Shown: positions 34,292 through 42,310 of the stretch, in pieces
How the letters are laid out: every line of letters starts with the position of its first letter
Numbering within the stretch: the stretch's first letter is position 1
Assembly: GCF_014145675.1 (NCBI RefSeq)
Contig: NZ_JACGZW010000012.1
Coordinates: forward strand, 1-64,000
Origin: Amycolatopsis dendrobii
GTDB lineage: Bacteria; Actinomycetota; Actinomycetes; Mycobacteriales; Pseudonocardiaceae
Direction of reading: 5' to 3'
DNA: 64,000 nt
Notes under the pieces: model-generated
What the model saw: only the letters and a program-made list of their open reading frames with translations
Databases searched by the model: none
Told to the model about the DNA's origin: nothing
Made by a program: the position numbers and the translations under genes

Positions 34292-35530
34292 TCAGAGAAC
34301 GATGCCCAGCAACGCGTCCACGGCCTCCTTGATCAGACCCGGAGCGGCCTGGTCAGTGCCGTCGCGGCGCAGTGCCGACGTGACCCACGCGTCGATCGCA
34401 GTGAGGGCCTTCGGCGTGTTCAGGTCGTCGGAGAGATGGTCGCGCAGCCGCGCCACGGTGTCCGCCGCGTCGGGCCCGGCGGGCAGCGCGACGGCTTCGC
34501 GCCAGCGGGCCAGCCGCTCCTGCGCGTCGACCAGCAGCTGATCGGTCCACGCCCGGTCCTCGCGGTAGTGCCCGGCGAACAGCGCGAGCCGGATCGCCGC
34601 CGGGTCGACGCCGTCGGCGCGCAGCCGCGACACGAAGACGAGGTTGCCGCGGGACTTCGACATCTTCTCGCCGTCGAGCCCGATCATCCCGGCGTGCACG
34701 TAGTGCCGGGCGAACGGGTGATCGGCGGCGACGGCCTCGGCGTGCGCGGCGCTGTACTCGTGGTGCGGGAAGATCAGGTCGGAACCGCCGCCCTGGACGT
34801 CGAAACCGAGCCCGAGGCGGTTCACCGCGATCGCGCTGCATTCGATGTGCCAGCCCGGCCGTCCGGCACCCAGTTCCGACTCCCACGACGGCTCGCCCTC
34901 GCGCGCGACGCGCCACAGCAGCGCGTCCAGCGGATGCCGCTTGCCGGGACGGTCCGGGTCGCCGCCGCGTTCGGCGAAGAACTTCGCCATGGTCTCGGCG
35001 TCGTAGTTCGACTCGTAGCCGAACCGGCCGGTCGCGTTGTGGTCGAAGTAGACGTCCGGGAACTCGGCGTCGTCCGCGCGGTAGGCGCTGCCGTCCGCGA
35101 GCAGCTTCGCGATGACCTCGACGATCTCCGGGATCGCCTCGACGGCTCCGACGAACTGGCGCGGCGGCAGCACCCGCAGCGCCTCCATGTCCTCGCGGAA
35201 CAGCGCCGTTTCGCGCATGCCGAGCACGATCCAGTCGTCCGAATCGCGTTCCGCGCGCTCCAGCAGCGGCTCGTCGATGTCGGTGACGTTCTGGACGTAG
35301 TGCACCTCGTGCCCGTTGTCCCGCCACACCCGGTTGACCAGGTCGAACGCGAGGTAGGTGGCGGCGTGGCCGAGGTGGGTGGCGTCGTAGGGGGTGATGC
35401 CGCAGACGTACATCCGGGCAGCGGCTCCGGGCGCCGTCGGGCGGACCTGCCCGGTCGCGGTGTCGTGGAGCCGGAGGGGGCGGGGCGTGCCGGGCAGCCG
35501 GGGCACGGCGACGGAGGACCAAGTCTGCAT
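34292..35530 (-). CDS. mshC: L-cysteine:1D-myo-inosityl 2-amino-2-deoxy-glucopyranoside ligase MshC
   Basis: Penultimate mycothiol enzyme: ATP-dependent ligation of cysteine to GlcN-Ins. The 412-residue protein is a shortened cysteinyl-tRNA synthetase relative and matches mycobacterial MshC in length and sequence: MYVCGITPYDATHLGHAATY (zinc Cys and HIGH-like HLGHA), GRPGWHIECSAIA (zinc ligands), GGGSDLIFPHHEYSAAHAEA, and KMSKSRGN (KMSKS). It lacks the tRNA anticodon-binding extension. GGAGGT directly abuts ATG 35530, an unusually short spacing, but no better start exists. Minus strand, downstream of the TipA-like gene and separated from it by a terminator. Confidence 0.96.
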   Translation of the reverse strand: MQTWSSVAVPRLPGTPRPLRLHDTATGQVRPTAPGAAARMYVCGITPYDATHLGHAATYLAFDLVNRVWRDNGHEVHYVQNVTDIDEPLLERAERDSDDWIVLGMRETALFREDMEALRVLPPRQFVGAVEAIPEIVEVIAKLLADGSAYRADDAEFPDVYFDHNATGRFGYESNYDAETMAKFFAERGGDPDRPGKRHPLDALLWRVAREGEPSWESELGAGRPGWHIECSAIAVNRLGLGFDVQGGGSDLIFPHHEYSAAHAEAVAADHPFARHYVHAGMIGLDGEKMSKSRGNLVFVSRLRADGVDPAAIRLALFAGHYREDRAWTDQLLVDAQERLARWREAVALPAGPDAADTVARLRDHLSDDLNTPKALTAIDAWVTSALRRDGTDQAAPGLIKEAVDALLGIVL

Positions 35531-35569
35531 ACCTCCGACTGTAAGCGTGACGTCCGTCCGCTATCCCAC

Positions 35570-35606
35570 CCGGTGGGAGGGACGGCTGTGGTGTCCCTCC
35601 CACCGG
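35570..35606. terminator. Terminator after the TipA-like gene
   Basis: Perfect 14-bp stem, CCGGTGGGAGGGAC at 35570-35583 pairing with 35593-35606, 9-base loop, 5 bases beyond the TipA-like stop and 39 bases upstream of the mshC ATG. Confidence 0.85.
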
Positions 35607-35611
35607 AGCGG

Positions 35612-36376
35612 TCAGGCCCGCTGCCGGGCCGCGTTCGCCCGGACGGCCGCACCCACGTACGCCCCGATGCCGGGCCGCTGCTCGTCTTCCCGGACGAGGA
35701 ACGCCAGCTGCGCGGGCTCCTTCTCGTACAGGTCCGCGATCCGCTGCTGCATCTCGTACCCGCACTCCCCCATCACCGCCGACAGCATCGCGCGGTGCTC
35801 CTCGGCGAGCTCACCCGCCGCCGGACTGTCCGCGGGCACGCCTTCGTCGACCAGCGCGACCAGGCGGCGCACCCAGTCCTTCCGCTGCCGCTCCGCCTCC
35901 GCCCACTCCTGCTTGGTCTCCGGCAGCTGCGTCTGCTGCCACTCCGGGCAGCTCCCCCATCGCCGGACAGCCTCCTCCGAGTAGCCTTCCGGCACCTGGA
36001 ACCCGCCGAACACTTCGAACTTCTCCTCGGGCGTCAACGCGTTGCCCATGGCTCTCGCCTCCAGCAATCGATCGACGGCCGCGACCATGCGCTCGATCCG
36101 GTCCGCCTGCGCCACCAGCAGCTCCCGCTGCCGTTTCAGGTGGGCGTCGGCGTCAGTCCCCGGTTCCGCGAGCACGGACGCGATCGTCTCCAGGGGAAAG
36201 CCCAGCTCCCGGTAGAGCAGGATCCGCTGCAGCCGGTCGAGATCCTCGCCGTCGTAGCGCCGGTAGCCGGACGCCGTCCGCCCGCTCGGCGACAGCAGGC
36301 CGATCTCGTCGTAGTGGTGCAGCGTGCGCACGGTGACGCCGGCCAGCGCCGCCACCTCGCCCACCCGGTAGCCCAT
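35612..36376 (-). CDS. TipA-like MerR-family regulator
   Basis: A 254-residue regulator made of a MerR DNA-binding head and a TipAS drug-binding tail. MGYRVGEVAALAGVTVRTLH with HHYDEIGLLSPSGRTASGYR is the winged HTH; a coiled-coil dimerisation helix (about 75-120, HLKRQRELLVAQADRIERMV) follows. The tail (about 125-254: NALTPEEKFEVFGGFQVPEG, then WGSCPEWQQTQLPETKQEWA) is the globin-like TipAS domain that in TipA binds thiopeptides covalently through a Cys; here the Cys in SCPEW is a candidate. ATG 36376 has GGGGAG upstream. The promoter at 36423-36452 carries a MerR-type palindrome, so autoinduction by a ligand is likely. Confidence 0.93.
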   Translation of the reverse strand: MGYRVGEVAALAGVTVRTLHHYDEIGLLSPSGRTASGYRRYDGEDLDRLQRILLYRELGFPLETIASVLAEPGTDADAHLKRQRELLVAQADRIERMVAAVDRLLEARAMGNALTPEEKFEVFGGFQVPEGYSEEAVRRWGSCPEWQQTQLPETKQEWAEAERQRKDWVRRLVALVDEGVPADSPAAGELAEEHRAMLSAVMGECGYEMQQRIADLYEKEPAQLAFLVREDEQRPGIGAYVGAAVRANAARQRA

Positions 36377-36422
36377 TGCTCTCCCCCCGTTTCTTCGGCC
36401 GAACGGCCCTTGCGAGAAACCA

Positions 36423-36452
36423 CGATCACGCCTCACGTCGCGTGAGGGTCAA
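36423..36452 (-). promoter_or_regulatory. MerR/TipA-type promoter with operator in the spacer
   Basis: On the minus strand TTGACC (36447-36452) and a weak -10 TGATCG (36423-36428) are 18 bases apart, and the spacer region holds CCTCACG-CGA-CGTGAGG (36431-36447), a perfect 7-bp inverted repeat. The layout and the CTCACGT half-site match known tipA promoters. Confidence 0.75.
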
Positions 36453-36493
36453 GTGTGGTGGACACCGCGTTCGAGCGCGAGTACGAACGAAGC

Positions 36494-37807
36494 ATGGCTC
36501 TGCGCACGCCCGTCCGCGCCCATTCCGCACTTCCGCCCGGCCCGCGTCTCCCTCTCGCCGTCCAAACCGTCCTTTTCGGCGCTTTCCGCAATTCCCTGCT
36601 GCCGCTGCTGCGACGGCGCTACGGGGACGTCGTGCGGCTGAAGCTGTACCCGGAGCGTTCGGTGGTGCTGGTCGGCGACCTCGACCTGGTGCGCGAGATC
36701 TTCGCCGGTCCGGTCGAAACGTTCCACGCCGGCGAGGGGAACATGGTGCTCAAACCCATGCTGGGCGAGCATTCGGTGCTGCTCACCGACGAGGAGGAGC
36801 ACCGCAGGGCGCGGAAATTGCTGATGCCCGCGTTCAACGGCGCGGCCATGCGCGGGTATCGCGACATGGTCGCCGAGCTGACCGTCGCGGAGCTGGAGCG
36901 ATGGCCGCAGGGCCGGGCGTTCCGGGTGCACGACCGGATGCGGGCGCTGACGCTGGAAGTGATCCTGCGGGTCGTCTTCGGAGTGACCGACGGGCCTCGG
37001 CTGGCGGAGCTGCGCGTGGCGCTGGAGCAGGTCATCGACATCAGCGCGCTCGATCTGTTCGGGTGGCACAGTCCGGCTCTGCAGAAGTTCGGGCCGTGGC
37101 GGCGGAATCGGGAGCGGCAGGAACGGGTCGATCAGCTGCTGTACGCGGAGATCGCGGAGCGGCGCGCGGCACCGGATCTGGCGGAGCGGACCGATGTGCT
37201 GTCCCGGCTGCTGACCGTGCCCGGCGACGACCAGCTCAGCGACCTCGAGTTGCGCGACCAGCTGATCACGTTGCTGCTGGCCGGTCACGAGACCACGGCG
37301 ACCGCGCTGGCTTGGGCCTTGCACGAGCTGGCCCGGGATCCGGTGACCGCCGCGGCGGCCGCCCGCGCCGCTGACGAGGGCGACGAGAAGTACCTCGAAG
37401 CAGTGGCGAAAGAGGCGATGCGGCTGCGGCCGATCATCTCCGAGGTGTCGCGGAAGCTCACGAAGGACGTCCAGGTCGGGCCCTACACGGTTCCGGCCGG
37501 GTACATGGTGCTGCCGTCGATTTCGATGATTCACGCGGACTCGGAGCACCATCCGTCGCCGGAGGTGTTCGACCCGACGCGGTTCCTCGGCAGCGGTCCG
37601 CCCACGGGCAGCTGGTTCCCGTTCGGCGGCGGCGCGCGACGCTGTCTGGGGGCGGGATTCTCGTTGCTGGAGGCGACGATCGTGCTGCGGGAGCTGTTCA
37701 CGCGGTACCGGGTCAGCGCGCCCAGCCCGCGCCCGGAGCGGGTCAAGACCCGGCACATCACGCTCGTTCCCGGCGACGGTGCGCGGATCCTGGTGCACCG
37801 CCGCTGA
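36494..37807 (+). CDS. Cytochrome P450 (CYP135-like)
   Basis: Haem-thiolate monooxygenase of 437 residues. Motifs in order: the N-terminal PPGPRLPLAVQTVLFGAFRN, FHAGEGNMVLKPMLGEHSVL, C-helix HRRARKLLMPAF, I-helix AGHETTA, EAMR as ExxR, and the haem loop FPFGGGARRCLG with the Cys ligand. Similarity is greatest to mycobacterial CYP135-type enzymes, whose substrates are unknown. No redox partner gene is adjacent. ATG 36494 aligns with the family start; GTG 36455 is an in-frame alternative that would lie within the divergent TipA-type promoter area. The gene is divergent from the TipA-like regulator and ends at the long hairpin repeat. Confidence 0.92.
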   Translation: MALRTPVRAHSALPPGPRLPLAVQTVLFGAFRNSLLPLLRRRYGDVVRLKLYPERSVVLVGDLDLVREIFAGPVETFHAGEGNMVLKPMLGEHSVLLTDEEEHRRARKLLMPAFNGAAMRGYRDMVAELTVAELERWPQGRAFRVHDRMRALTLEVILRVVFGVTDGPRLAELRVALEQVIDISALDLFGWHSPALQKFGPWRRNRERQERVDQLLYAEIAERRAAPDLAERTDVLSRLLTVPGDDQLSDLELRDQLITLLLAGHETTATALAWALHELARDPVTAAAAARAADEGDEKYLEAVAKEAMRLRPIISEVSRKLTKDVQVGPYTVPAGYMVLPSISMIHADSEHHPSPEVFDPTRFLGSGPPTGSWFPFGGGARRCLGAGFSLLEATIVLRELFTRYRVSAPSPRPERVKTRHITLVPGDGARILVHRR

Positions 37808-37808
37808 A

Positions 37809-37863
37809 GTCCGTGCAGGACTCCTTGAGGGAATCTGATTCCCTCAAGGAGTCCTGCACGGAC
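37809..37863. repeat. Complete, perfect hairpin of the GGGAATCTGATTCCC family
   Basis: Two perfect 26-base arms, 37809-37834 and 37838-37863, around CTG, in the gap between the convergent P450 and VWA genes. It begins right after the P450 stop. This is the best preserved of five copies in the window. Confidence 0.9.
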
Positions 37864-37877
37864 CTTTGCAGATCGGG

Positions 37878-39836
37878 TCAGCGGCGGCGGGTGCGGAGGT
37901 AGTCGCCTACTACCGCCGCGCCCAGGCCGTCCAGGTCCGGGGCCACGACCCGGCCGCCGGAGCGGCGGGCGATGGTGTCCACGAAGGCTTCCAGGCGCGG
38001 GTCGTCGCCCAGCCGGAAGACCGTGACGGACGCGCCCAGTTTGGCGATCCTGTCCACTTCGGACAGTGTCTTGTAGATGGTCGCCGGTTCGGGCGGGTAG
38101 GAGAATTCCGCCTCGCCGTCAGGTTCGAGGTGAGCGGTGGGTTCGCCGTCGGTGACCATGAGGACCACCGGCTGGGCATCCGGATGACGCCGCAGGTGGC
38201 GTCCGGCCAGCAGCAGCGCGTGGTGGGCGTTGGTGCCTTGCTCCCAGGTGCCTTCCAGTCCGACCAGTTCCGGCAGTTCCACGGGCATCGCGTAGCGGCC
38301 GAAGGTGATCAGCTGCAGGGCGTCGTTGCGGAATCTGGTGCTGATCAGCTGGTGCAGGGCCAGCGCGGTGCGTTTCATCGGCAGCCAGCGGCCCTCCTGG
38401 ACCATCGACCACGACGTGTCGACCAGCAGCGCGACCGCGGCTCGCGAGCGGTGTTCGGTCTCGATGACCTCGACGTCCTCGACATCGAGCCGAACACTCC
38501 CCGCACCGGCCGCGGTGGAGCGCAGCACGGCGTTGCGCACCGTGCGCGGGACGTCCCAGGGCTGCATGTCACCGAACCGCCACGGACGGCTGGAACCGGT
38601 CGGTTCGCCTGCCGCACCGGCGGATTCGGTCTCGCGCTCCCCGGTTTTGCCGCGCAGCGAATTGACCACATCGGACAGCGCGGTCTCCCCCAGCCGGCGC
38701 AATGCCTTGGGAGACAATCGCAAAGTGCCGTCCGCCGCGCGCTCGAACAGACCCTGCTGGCGCAGCTCTCGCTCCAGTTCGGACAGCCGACGAGCGTCGA
38801 CGCCCGCGTCCGGGCCGAGTTGACGCTCCAGCGCCTCCAGGTCGATGTCTTCCAAGCGTGCGCCCGGATACGACTGGCCCAGTTGCTCGGCGAGGGCGTC
38901 CAGTTCCGCCAGGTCCGCCATCGCCTGCGCGCCTTCGCCAAGCCCCAGCGGGTCTTGGCCGCGGAAGCGCGAGGACGACGTCCAGTCCTCTCCCGGCCGC
39001 AGCGCACGCAGCTGGGAGTCCAAAGCGGACAGTTGCTGCGCGAGCCTCGGGTCGCCGAAAGCTTGCTGCGCCAGCTCGGCCAATTCGGCGCGTTGTTCCT
39101 CGGACATCGAGTTCAGCATCCGCTGCGCGGCGGCGGAACGGGCGGCCAGTACGTCGATCAGCTCGTCGACGTTCTGCGGGTTCTCCGGGAAGAACTCGCC
39201 GTGCCGCCGCATGAACTCGCTGAAGCGTTCGCCGATGTCGCTCGCGCCCTGGGCGTGCGCGGACAGCAGCGCGTTGAGGTCGCCGAGCATCTGGTTGATC
39301 CGCTCGACGTCCTGCGGACCGGCGTTCTGCATGGCCTGTTTCATGCCCTGGAACCGCGCGTCCAGCATCTCGCGGCCGAGGAGGTCGCGGATCTGCTCGT
39401 ACTTCTGCCGGGCTTCGCCCGAACGCCACTCGTACTCGTTCAGCTCGCGCACGGCAGCGGCGGTGCCGGGCGGCAGGGCGTCCAGCTGAGCTTCGCGGAA
39501 GCGGGCCTCGTCGCCGGGGTCCGGGAACAGTTCCCGGCGCTCGGCTTGGAGTGCTTCCTGCAGCAGCTGCTGGACTTCCTGGAGCGTGCCGTCCAGCCGG
39601 TGCCGCCGCTGGATTTGCGAACGCCGCTGCCACAGCTGCCGGGTCAGCTCGTCGAGGCCCGCAGTGCGTTCGGTGCCGCGGCGCAGCAATTCCTCCAGCG
39701 CCGACCGCGGGGACGAGCCGCCCATGACCTCGCGGCCGATCTCGTCCAGCGCGTCCCGCAGGTCCGCGGGCGGGGCCAGCGGATCCGGCCCGTCGTGCCA
39801 CGGGCCGTAGGAATATCCCTCCGGTAAGAGCGGCAT
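37878..39836 (-). CDS. VWA-domain protein of an AAA+/VWA chelatase-like pair (Rv0959-like)
   Basis: A 652-residue protein partnered with the AAA+ protein encoded just upstream. Residues about 1-430 are helical and charged (LLRRGTERTAGLDELTRQLW, GREMLDARFQGMKQAMQNAG and similar). The C-terminal VWA domain (about 455-652) has the MIDAS motif DTSWSM, with TNAHHALLLAGRHLR and MVTDGEPTAH completing the metal site. The layout recalls the ChlI/ChlD pair of magnesium chelatase and mycobacterial Rv0958/Rv0959; no tetrapyrrole metal role is implied here. ATG 39836 overlaps the AAA+ stop (TAATG). Codon 4 is a rare TTA (39825-39827). Confidence 0.87.
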   Translation of the reverse strand: MPLLPEGYSYGPWHDGPDPLAPPADLRDALDEIGREVMGGSSPRSALEELLRRGTERTAGLDELTRQLWQRRSQIQRRHRLDGTLQEVQQLLQEALQAERRELFPDPGDEARFREAQLDALPPGTAAAVRELNEYEWRSGEARQKYEQIRDLLGREMLDARFQGMKQAMQNAGPQDVERINQMLGDLNALLSAHAQGASDIGERFSEFMRRHGEFFPENPQNVDELIDVLAARSAAAQRMLNSMSEEQRAELAELAQQAFGDPRLAQQLSALDSQLRALRPGEDWTSSSRFRGQDPLGLGEGAQAMADLAELDALAEQLGQSYPGARLEDIDLEALERQLGPDAGVDARRLSELERELRQQGLFERAADGTLRLSPKALRRLGETALSDVVNSLRGKTGERETESAGAAGEPTGSSRPWRFGDMQPWDVPRTVRNAVLRSTAAGAGSVRLDVEDVEVIETEHRSRAAVALLVDTSWSMVQEGRWLPMKRTALALHQLISTRFRNDALQLITFGRYAMPVELPELVGLEGTWEQGTNAHHALLLAGRHLRRHPDAQPVVLMVTDGEPTAHLEPDGEAEFSYPPEPATIYKTLSEVDRIAKLGASVTVFRLGDDPRLEAFVDTIARRSGGRVVAPDLDGLGAAVVGDYLRTRRR

Positions 39837-41233
39837 TATTCGCCGTACACCGTCGTGCCGTCGTCGGAGTCCTTCGCCAGCCTGCGCGCGAGGAACAGCG
39901 ACTCCAGGGCCAGTTCGACCGCCGCCGCGATCCGGCCCGCCGGCTCGTCCGCGGAGACTCCGGCTCGCTGGGCGACCTCGTGCAGCACCGGCAGTTCCGG
40001 CAGTGCGGCAAGGACTTCCGAGCCGGGGACGCGCTCGCCGGTGGCGACCAGGTGGCCGTCCGCGACCGCGTCGGACAGCGGGCGCAGGTCCAGCCCGGCG
40101 AACCGTTCGCGGGCGGTTTCCGCGATCGCGCGGCGCATCAGGTGCACGAGGTGCTCGACCTCGCGGCCTTCCTCGCCGGGCTCGAACTCGACCTTGCCGC
40201 GCAGCACGGCGGGCACGGCTTCGAGGTCGACCGGACGCGCGACTGCCGGGTCCTCCCCCGTCACCGCCGCCCGGCGCAGCGCCGCTGCCGCGACGGTTTC
40301 GGCCGCCGCCACCGCGAACCGGGCGGACACGCCGGAACGCTGGTCGATCACCGGCGATTCGCGCAGGTTGCGCACGAACCGGGCCAGCACCTCCAGCAGC
40401 GGCTCGCCGACCTCCGCGACGAGGTTCGCTTCCTGGCGCACGACGGCGACCTCGGAGTCCACGTCCAGCGGGTAGTGCGTGCGGATTTCCGCGCCGAAGC
40501 GGTCCTTCAGCGGCGTGATGATCCGGCCGCGGTTGGTGTAGTCCTCGGGATTCGCGGTCGCGACGAGGAGGACGTCCAAGGGAAGCCGCAGCGTGTAGCC
40601 GCGGACCTGGATGTCGCGTTCCTCCATGACGTTCAGCAGCGCGACCTGGATCCGCTCCGCGAGGTCGGGCAGTTCGTTGATCGCGACGATGCCGCGGTGC
40701 GCGCGCGGCACGAGTCCGAAGTGGATGGTCTCCGGGTCGCCGAGGCTGCGGCCCTCGGCCACCTTCACCGGGTCGACGTCGCCGATCAGGTCGCCCACGC
40801 TCGTGTCCGGCGTGGCCAGCTTTTCGGTGTAGCGCTCGCTGCGGTGCCGCCAGGCCACCGGAAGGTCGTCGCCGAGTTCGGCGGCGCGGCGGATCGAGGC
40901 GGGCGTGATCGGGTCGAGCGGGTGTTCGCCCAGTTCGGAGCCCTCGATGACCGGGGTCCACTCGTCGAGGAGACCGGCCAGGGTGCGCAGCAGGCGGGTC
41001 TTGCCCTGGCCGCGTTCGCCGAGCAGGACGACGTCGTGGCCGGCGAGCAGGGCGCGTTCGAGCTGGGGCAGCACGGTGCGGGAGAAGCCGACGATGCCGG
41101 GCCAGGCGTCGCGGCCCTCGCGCAGCGCGGCGAGCAGGTTGTCGTGGATCTCGCGCGCGATCGGGCGCGGGGCGTATCCGGCGGCGCGGAGCTCGCCGGC
41201 AGTACGGGGAAGAGCGTCGGGAACAGCGTTCAC
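39836..41233 (-). CDS. AAA+ ATPase of the MoxR/Mg-chelatase type (Rv0958-like)
   Basis: A 465-residue AAA+ ATPase. Walker A is GERGQGKTR near residue 72; Walker B is HRGIVAINELPDL, with Asn-Glu replacing the usual Asp-Glu. A sensor segment VLLVATANPEDYTNRGRIIT and arginine-finger region PLKDRFGAEIRTHYP follow. It resembles the ChlI/MoxR class and mycobacterial Rv0958. Such ATPases act with a VWA partner to remodel proteins or insert metals; the target is unknown. GTG 41233 is used; the gene is divergent from the hypothetical gene at 41334 and coupled to the VWA gene. Confidence 0.88.
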   Translation of the reverse strand: MNAVPDALPRTAGELRAAGYAPRPIAREIHDNLLAALREGRDAWPGIVGFSRTVLPQLERALLAGHDVVLLGERGQGKTRLLRTLAGLLDEWTPVIEGSELGEHPLDPITPASIRRAAELGDDLPVAWRHRSERYTEKLATPDTSVGDLIGDVDPVKVAEGRSLGDPETIHFGLVPRAHRGIVAINELPDLAERIQVALLNVMEERDIQVRGYTLRLPLDVLLVATANPEDYTNRGRIITPLKDRFGAEIRTHYPLDVDSEVAVVRQEANLVAEVGEPLLEVLARFVRNLRESPVIDQRSGVSARFAVAAAETVAAAALRRAAVTGEDPAVARPVDLEAVPAVLRGKVEFEPGEEGREVEHLVHLMRRAIAETARERFAGLDLRPLSDAVADGHLVATGERVPGSEVLAALPELPVLHEVAQRAGVSADEPAGRIAAAVELALESLFLARRLAKDSDDGTTVYGE

Positions 41234-41333
41234 CCCTTCGACGCTACTGACCGTTCCGGCATCCGTCGATGTGGAGCGGCTCCAGCCGGGCGGGGATCGG
41301 CGGAGCCGGGAGGAACCGGTAAAATGAGCAGTC

Positions 41334-42131
41334 GTGTGCCGACCCAGTGCGACCCTCGCCGTCTGGTCCTCCGCGTGGCTGAACGGGGCCGCGGCGTCCG
41401 ACGACGTCCTCGACGCCTTGCAGGACTGGGCCGAGGCCCACGATGTGGTCGCGGCCGATCCCGCCGCGGCGGACGCGTTCGATCTTCCGCTCGCCTTCCA
41501 TCGGGCGGCTACTCCCGTGCAGTTGCTGCTCGCTCTGCGGGCGCAGGGGGCAGTGAGTGCGCAGTTGGTGCTGCCGGTGCCCGGCGATGTGCGCGGTCTT
41601 GGCGGCGGCGGGCCGTTCGCTGACGCGGCGCTGCGATGCGGCGAGGCTGTGGTGCTCGGCGGGCTTGCGTTCGGGTTGGTGCCGGAGCCGATCGCCGAGG
41701 GGTTGATGCGCTGGACGGTGCATTCGCTTCCCGCGCCGGTCGCGCTGGAATACCAGCCGTTGCCGGATGCCGAACACGGGTTGACTGACGCTATCCGGGC
41801 CAGTGCCGGGGCGTTGCAGGCGCTGGATGTGGCGAGTGATCGGCCTGGGGTTCGGGCTGAGTTGTCGGCGCATTTGCGGGCTCGGCCTCAGGTGGAGTGG
41901 CCTGCCGGGACGCCTGGGCGGGCGTTGCGGGTGTTGCAGCGGGCAGAGGAGATTTCGGCGATTTTGGCTGTGGCGCAGGCGGACGATCCCGGCGGGGCGT
42001 TGTCGGCTTCGGCGGTGAATCGGCGGGCTGAGGCGTTGCGGCCGTTGGCTGAGGCTGTTCGGGGGGCTCGGACGGCGTCGGTCAATGAGGCGGTGCGGGT
42101 GTTTGCCGAGCAGGGGGATCGGCAGGTTTGA
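41334..42131 (+). CDS. Hypothetical protein conserved beside the AAA+/VWA pair
   Basis: A 265-residue protein of unrecognised family, rich in Ala and Leu: WSSAWLNGAAASDDVLDALQ at the N-terminus, a Gly-rich stretch LPVPGDVRGLGGGGPFADAA and a helical C-terminal half ending ARTASVNEAVRVFAEQGDRQ. No signal peptide or catalytic motif. GTG 41334 starts MCRPSATLAVW; a well-placed GGAGG (41310-41314) instead serves ATG 41324, which is out of frame, so the true start is odd. Divergent from the AAA+ gene by 100 bases and convergent with the ferrochelatase gene. Confidence 0.7.
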   Translation: MCRPSATLAVWSSAWLNGAAASDDVLDALQDWAEAHDVVAADPAAADAFDLPLAFHRAATPVQLLLALRAQGAVSAQLVLPVPGDVRGLGGGGPFADAALRCGEAVVLGGLAFGLVPEPIAEGLMRWTVHSLPAPVALEYQPLPDAEHGLTDAIRASAGALQALDVASDRPGVRAELSAHLRARPQVEWPAGTPGRALRVLQRAEEISAILAVAQADDPGGALSASAVNRRAEALRPLAEAVRGARTASVNEAVRVFAEQGDRQV

Positions 42132-42143
42132 CGCCTGTCGCGC

Positions 42144-42250
42144 GGGCTCGTCGCCTGGCGGCGACGTCGGCCGCTTTGGGTTGCGTGGGCGCCCTGAAGG
42201 TTGATCGTGCGGACGGTTCGGGGGTGCGCGGGAGGGGCCCTCACGAACCG
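42144..42250. repeat. Inverted degenerate third copy of the composite noncoding element
   Basis: Read on the minus strand, 42144-42190 matches the tail of the element at 62919-62975 (GCAACCCAA, then GTCGCCGCCAGGCGACGAGC). Further right, GACGGTTCGGGGGTGC at 42212-42227 matches one hairpin arm, and CGGTTCG (42214-42220) pairs only with CGAACCG at 42244-42250. It is orientation-reversed relative to the other two copies and degraded. Confidence 0.7.
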
Positions 42251-42263
42251 GTGCGGGTCATGA

Positions 42264-42302
42264 GGGGAACCCCGACGGAATCAGAGTCAGTCAGGGTTCC
42301 CC
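42264..42302. terminator. Hairpin between the convergent hypothetical and ferrochelatase genes
   Basis: Stem GGGGAACCC at 42264-42272 pairing with GGGTTCCCC at 42294-42302, loop 21 bases, 8 bases beyond the ferrochelatase stop on the minus strand. Confidence 0.75.
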
Positions 42303-42310
42303 AAGACCGG

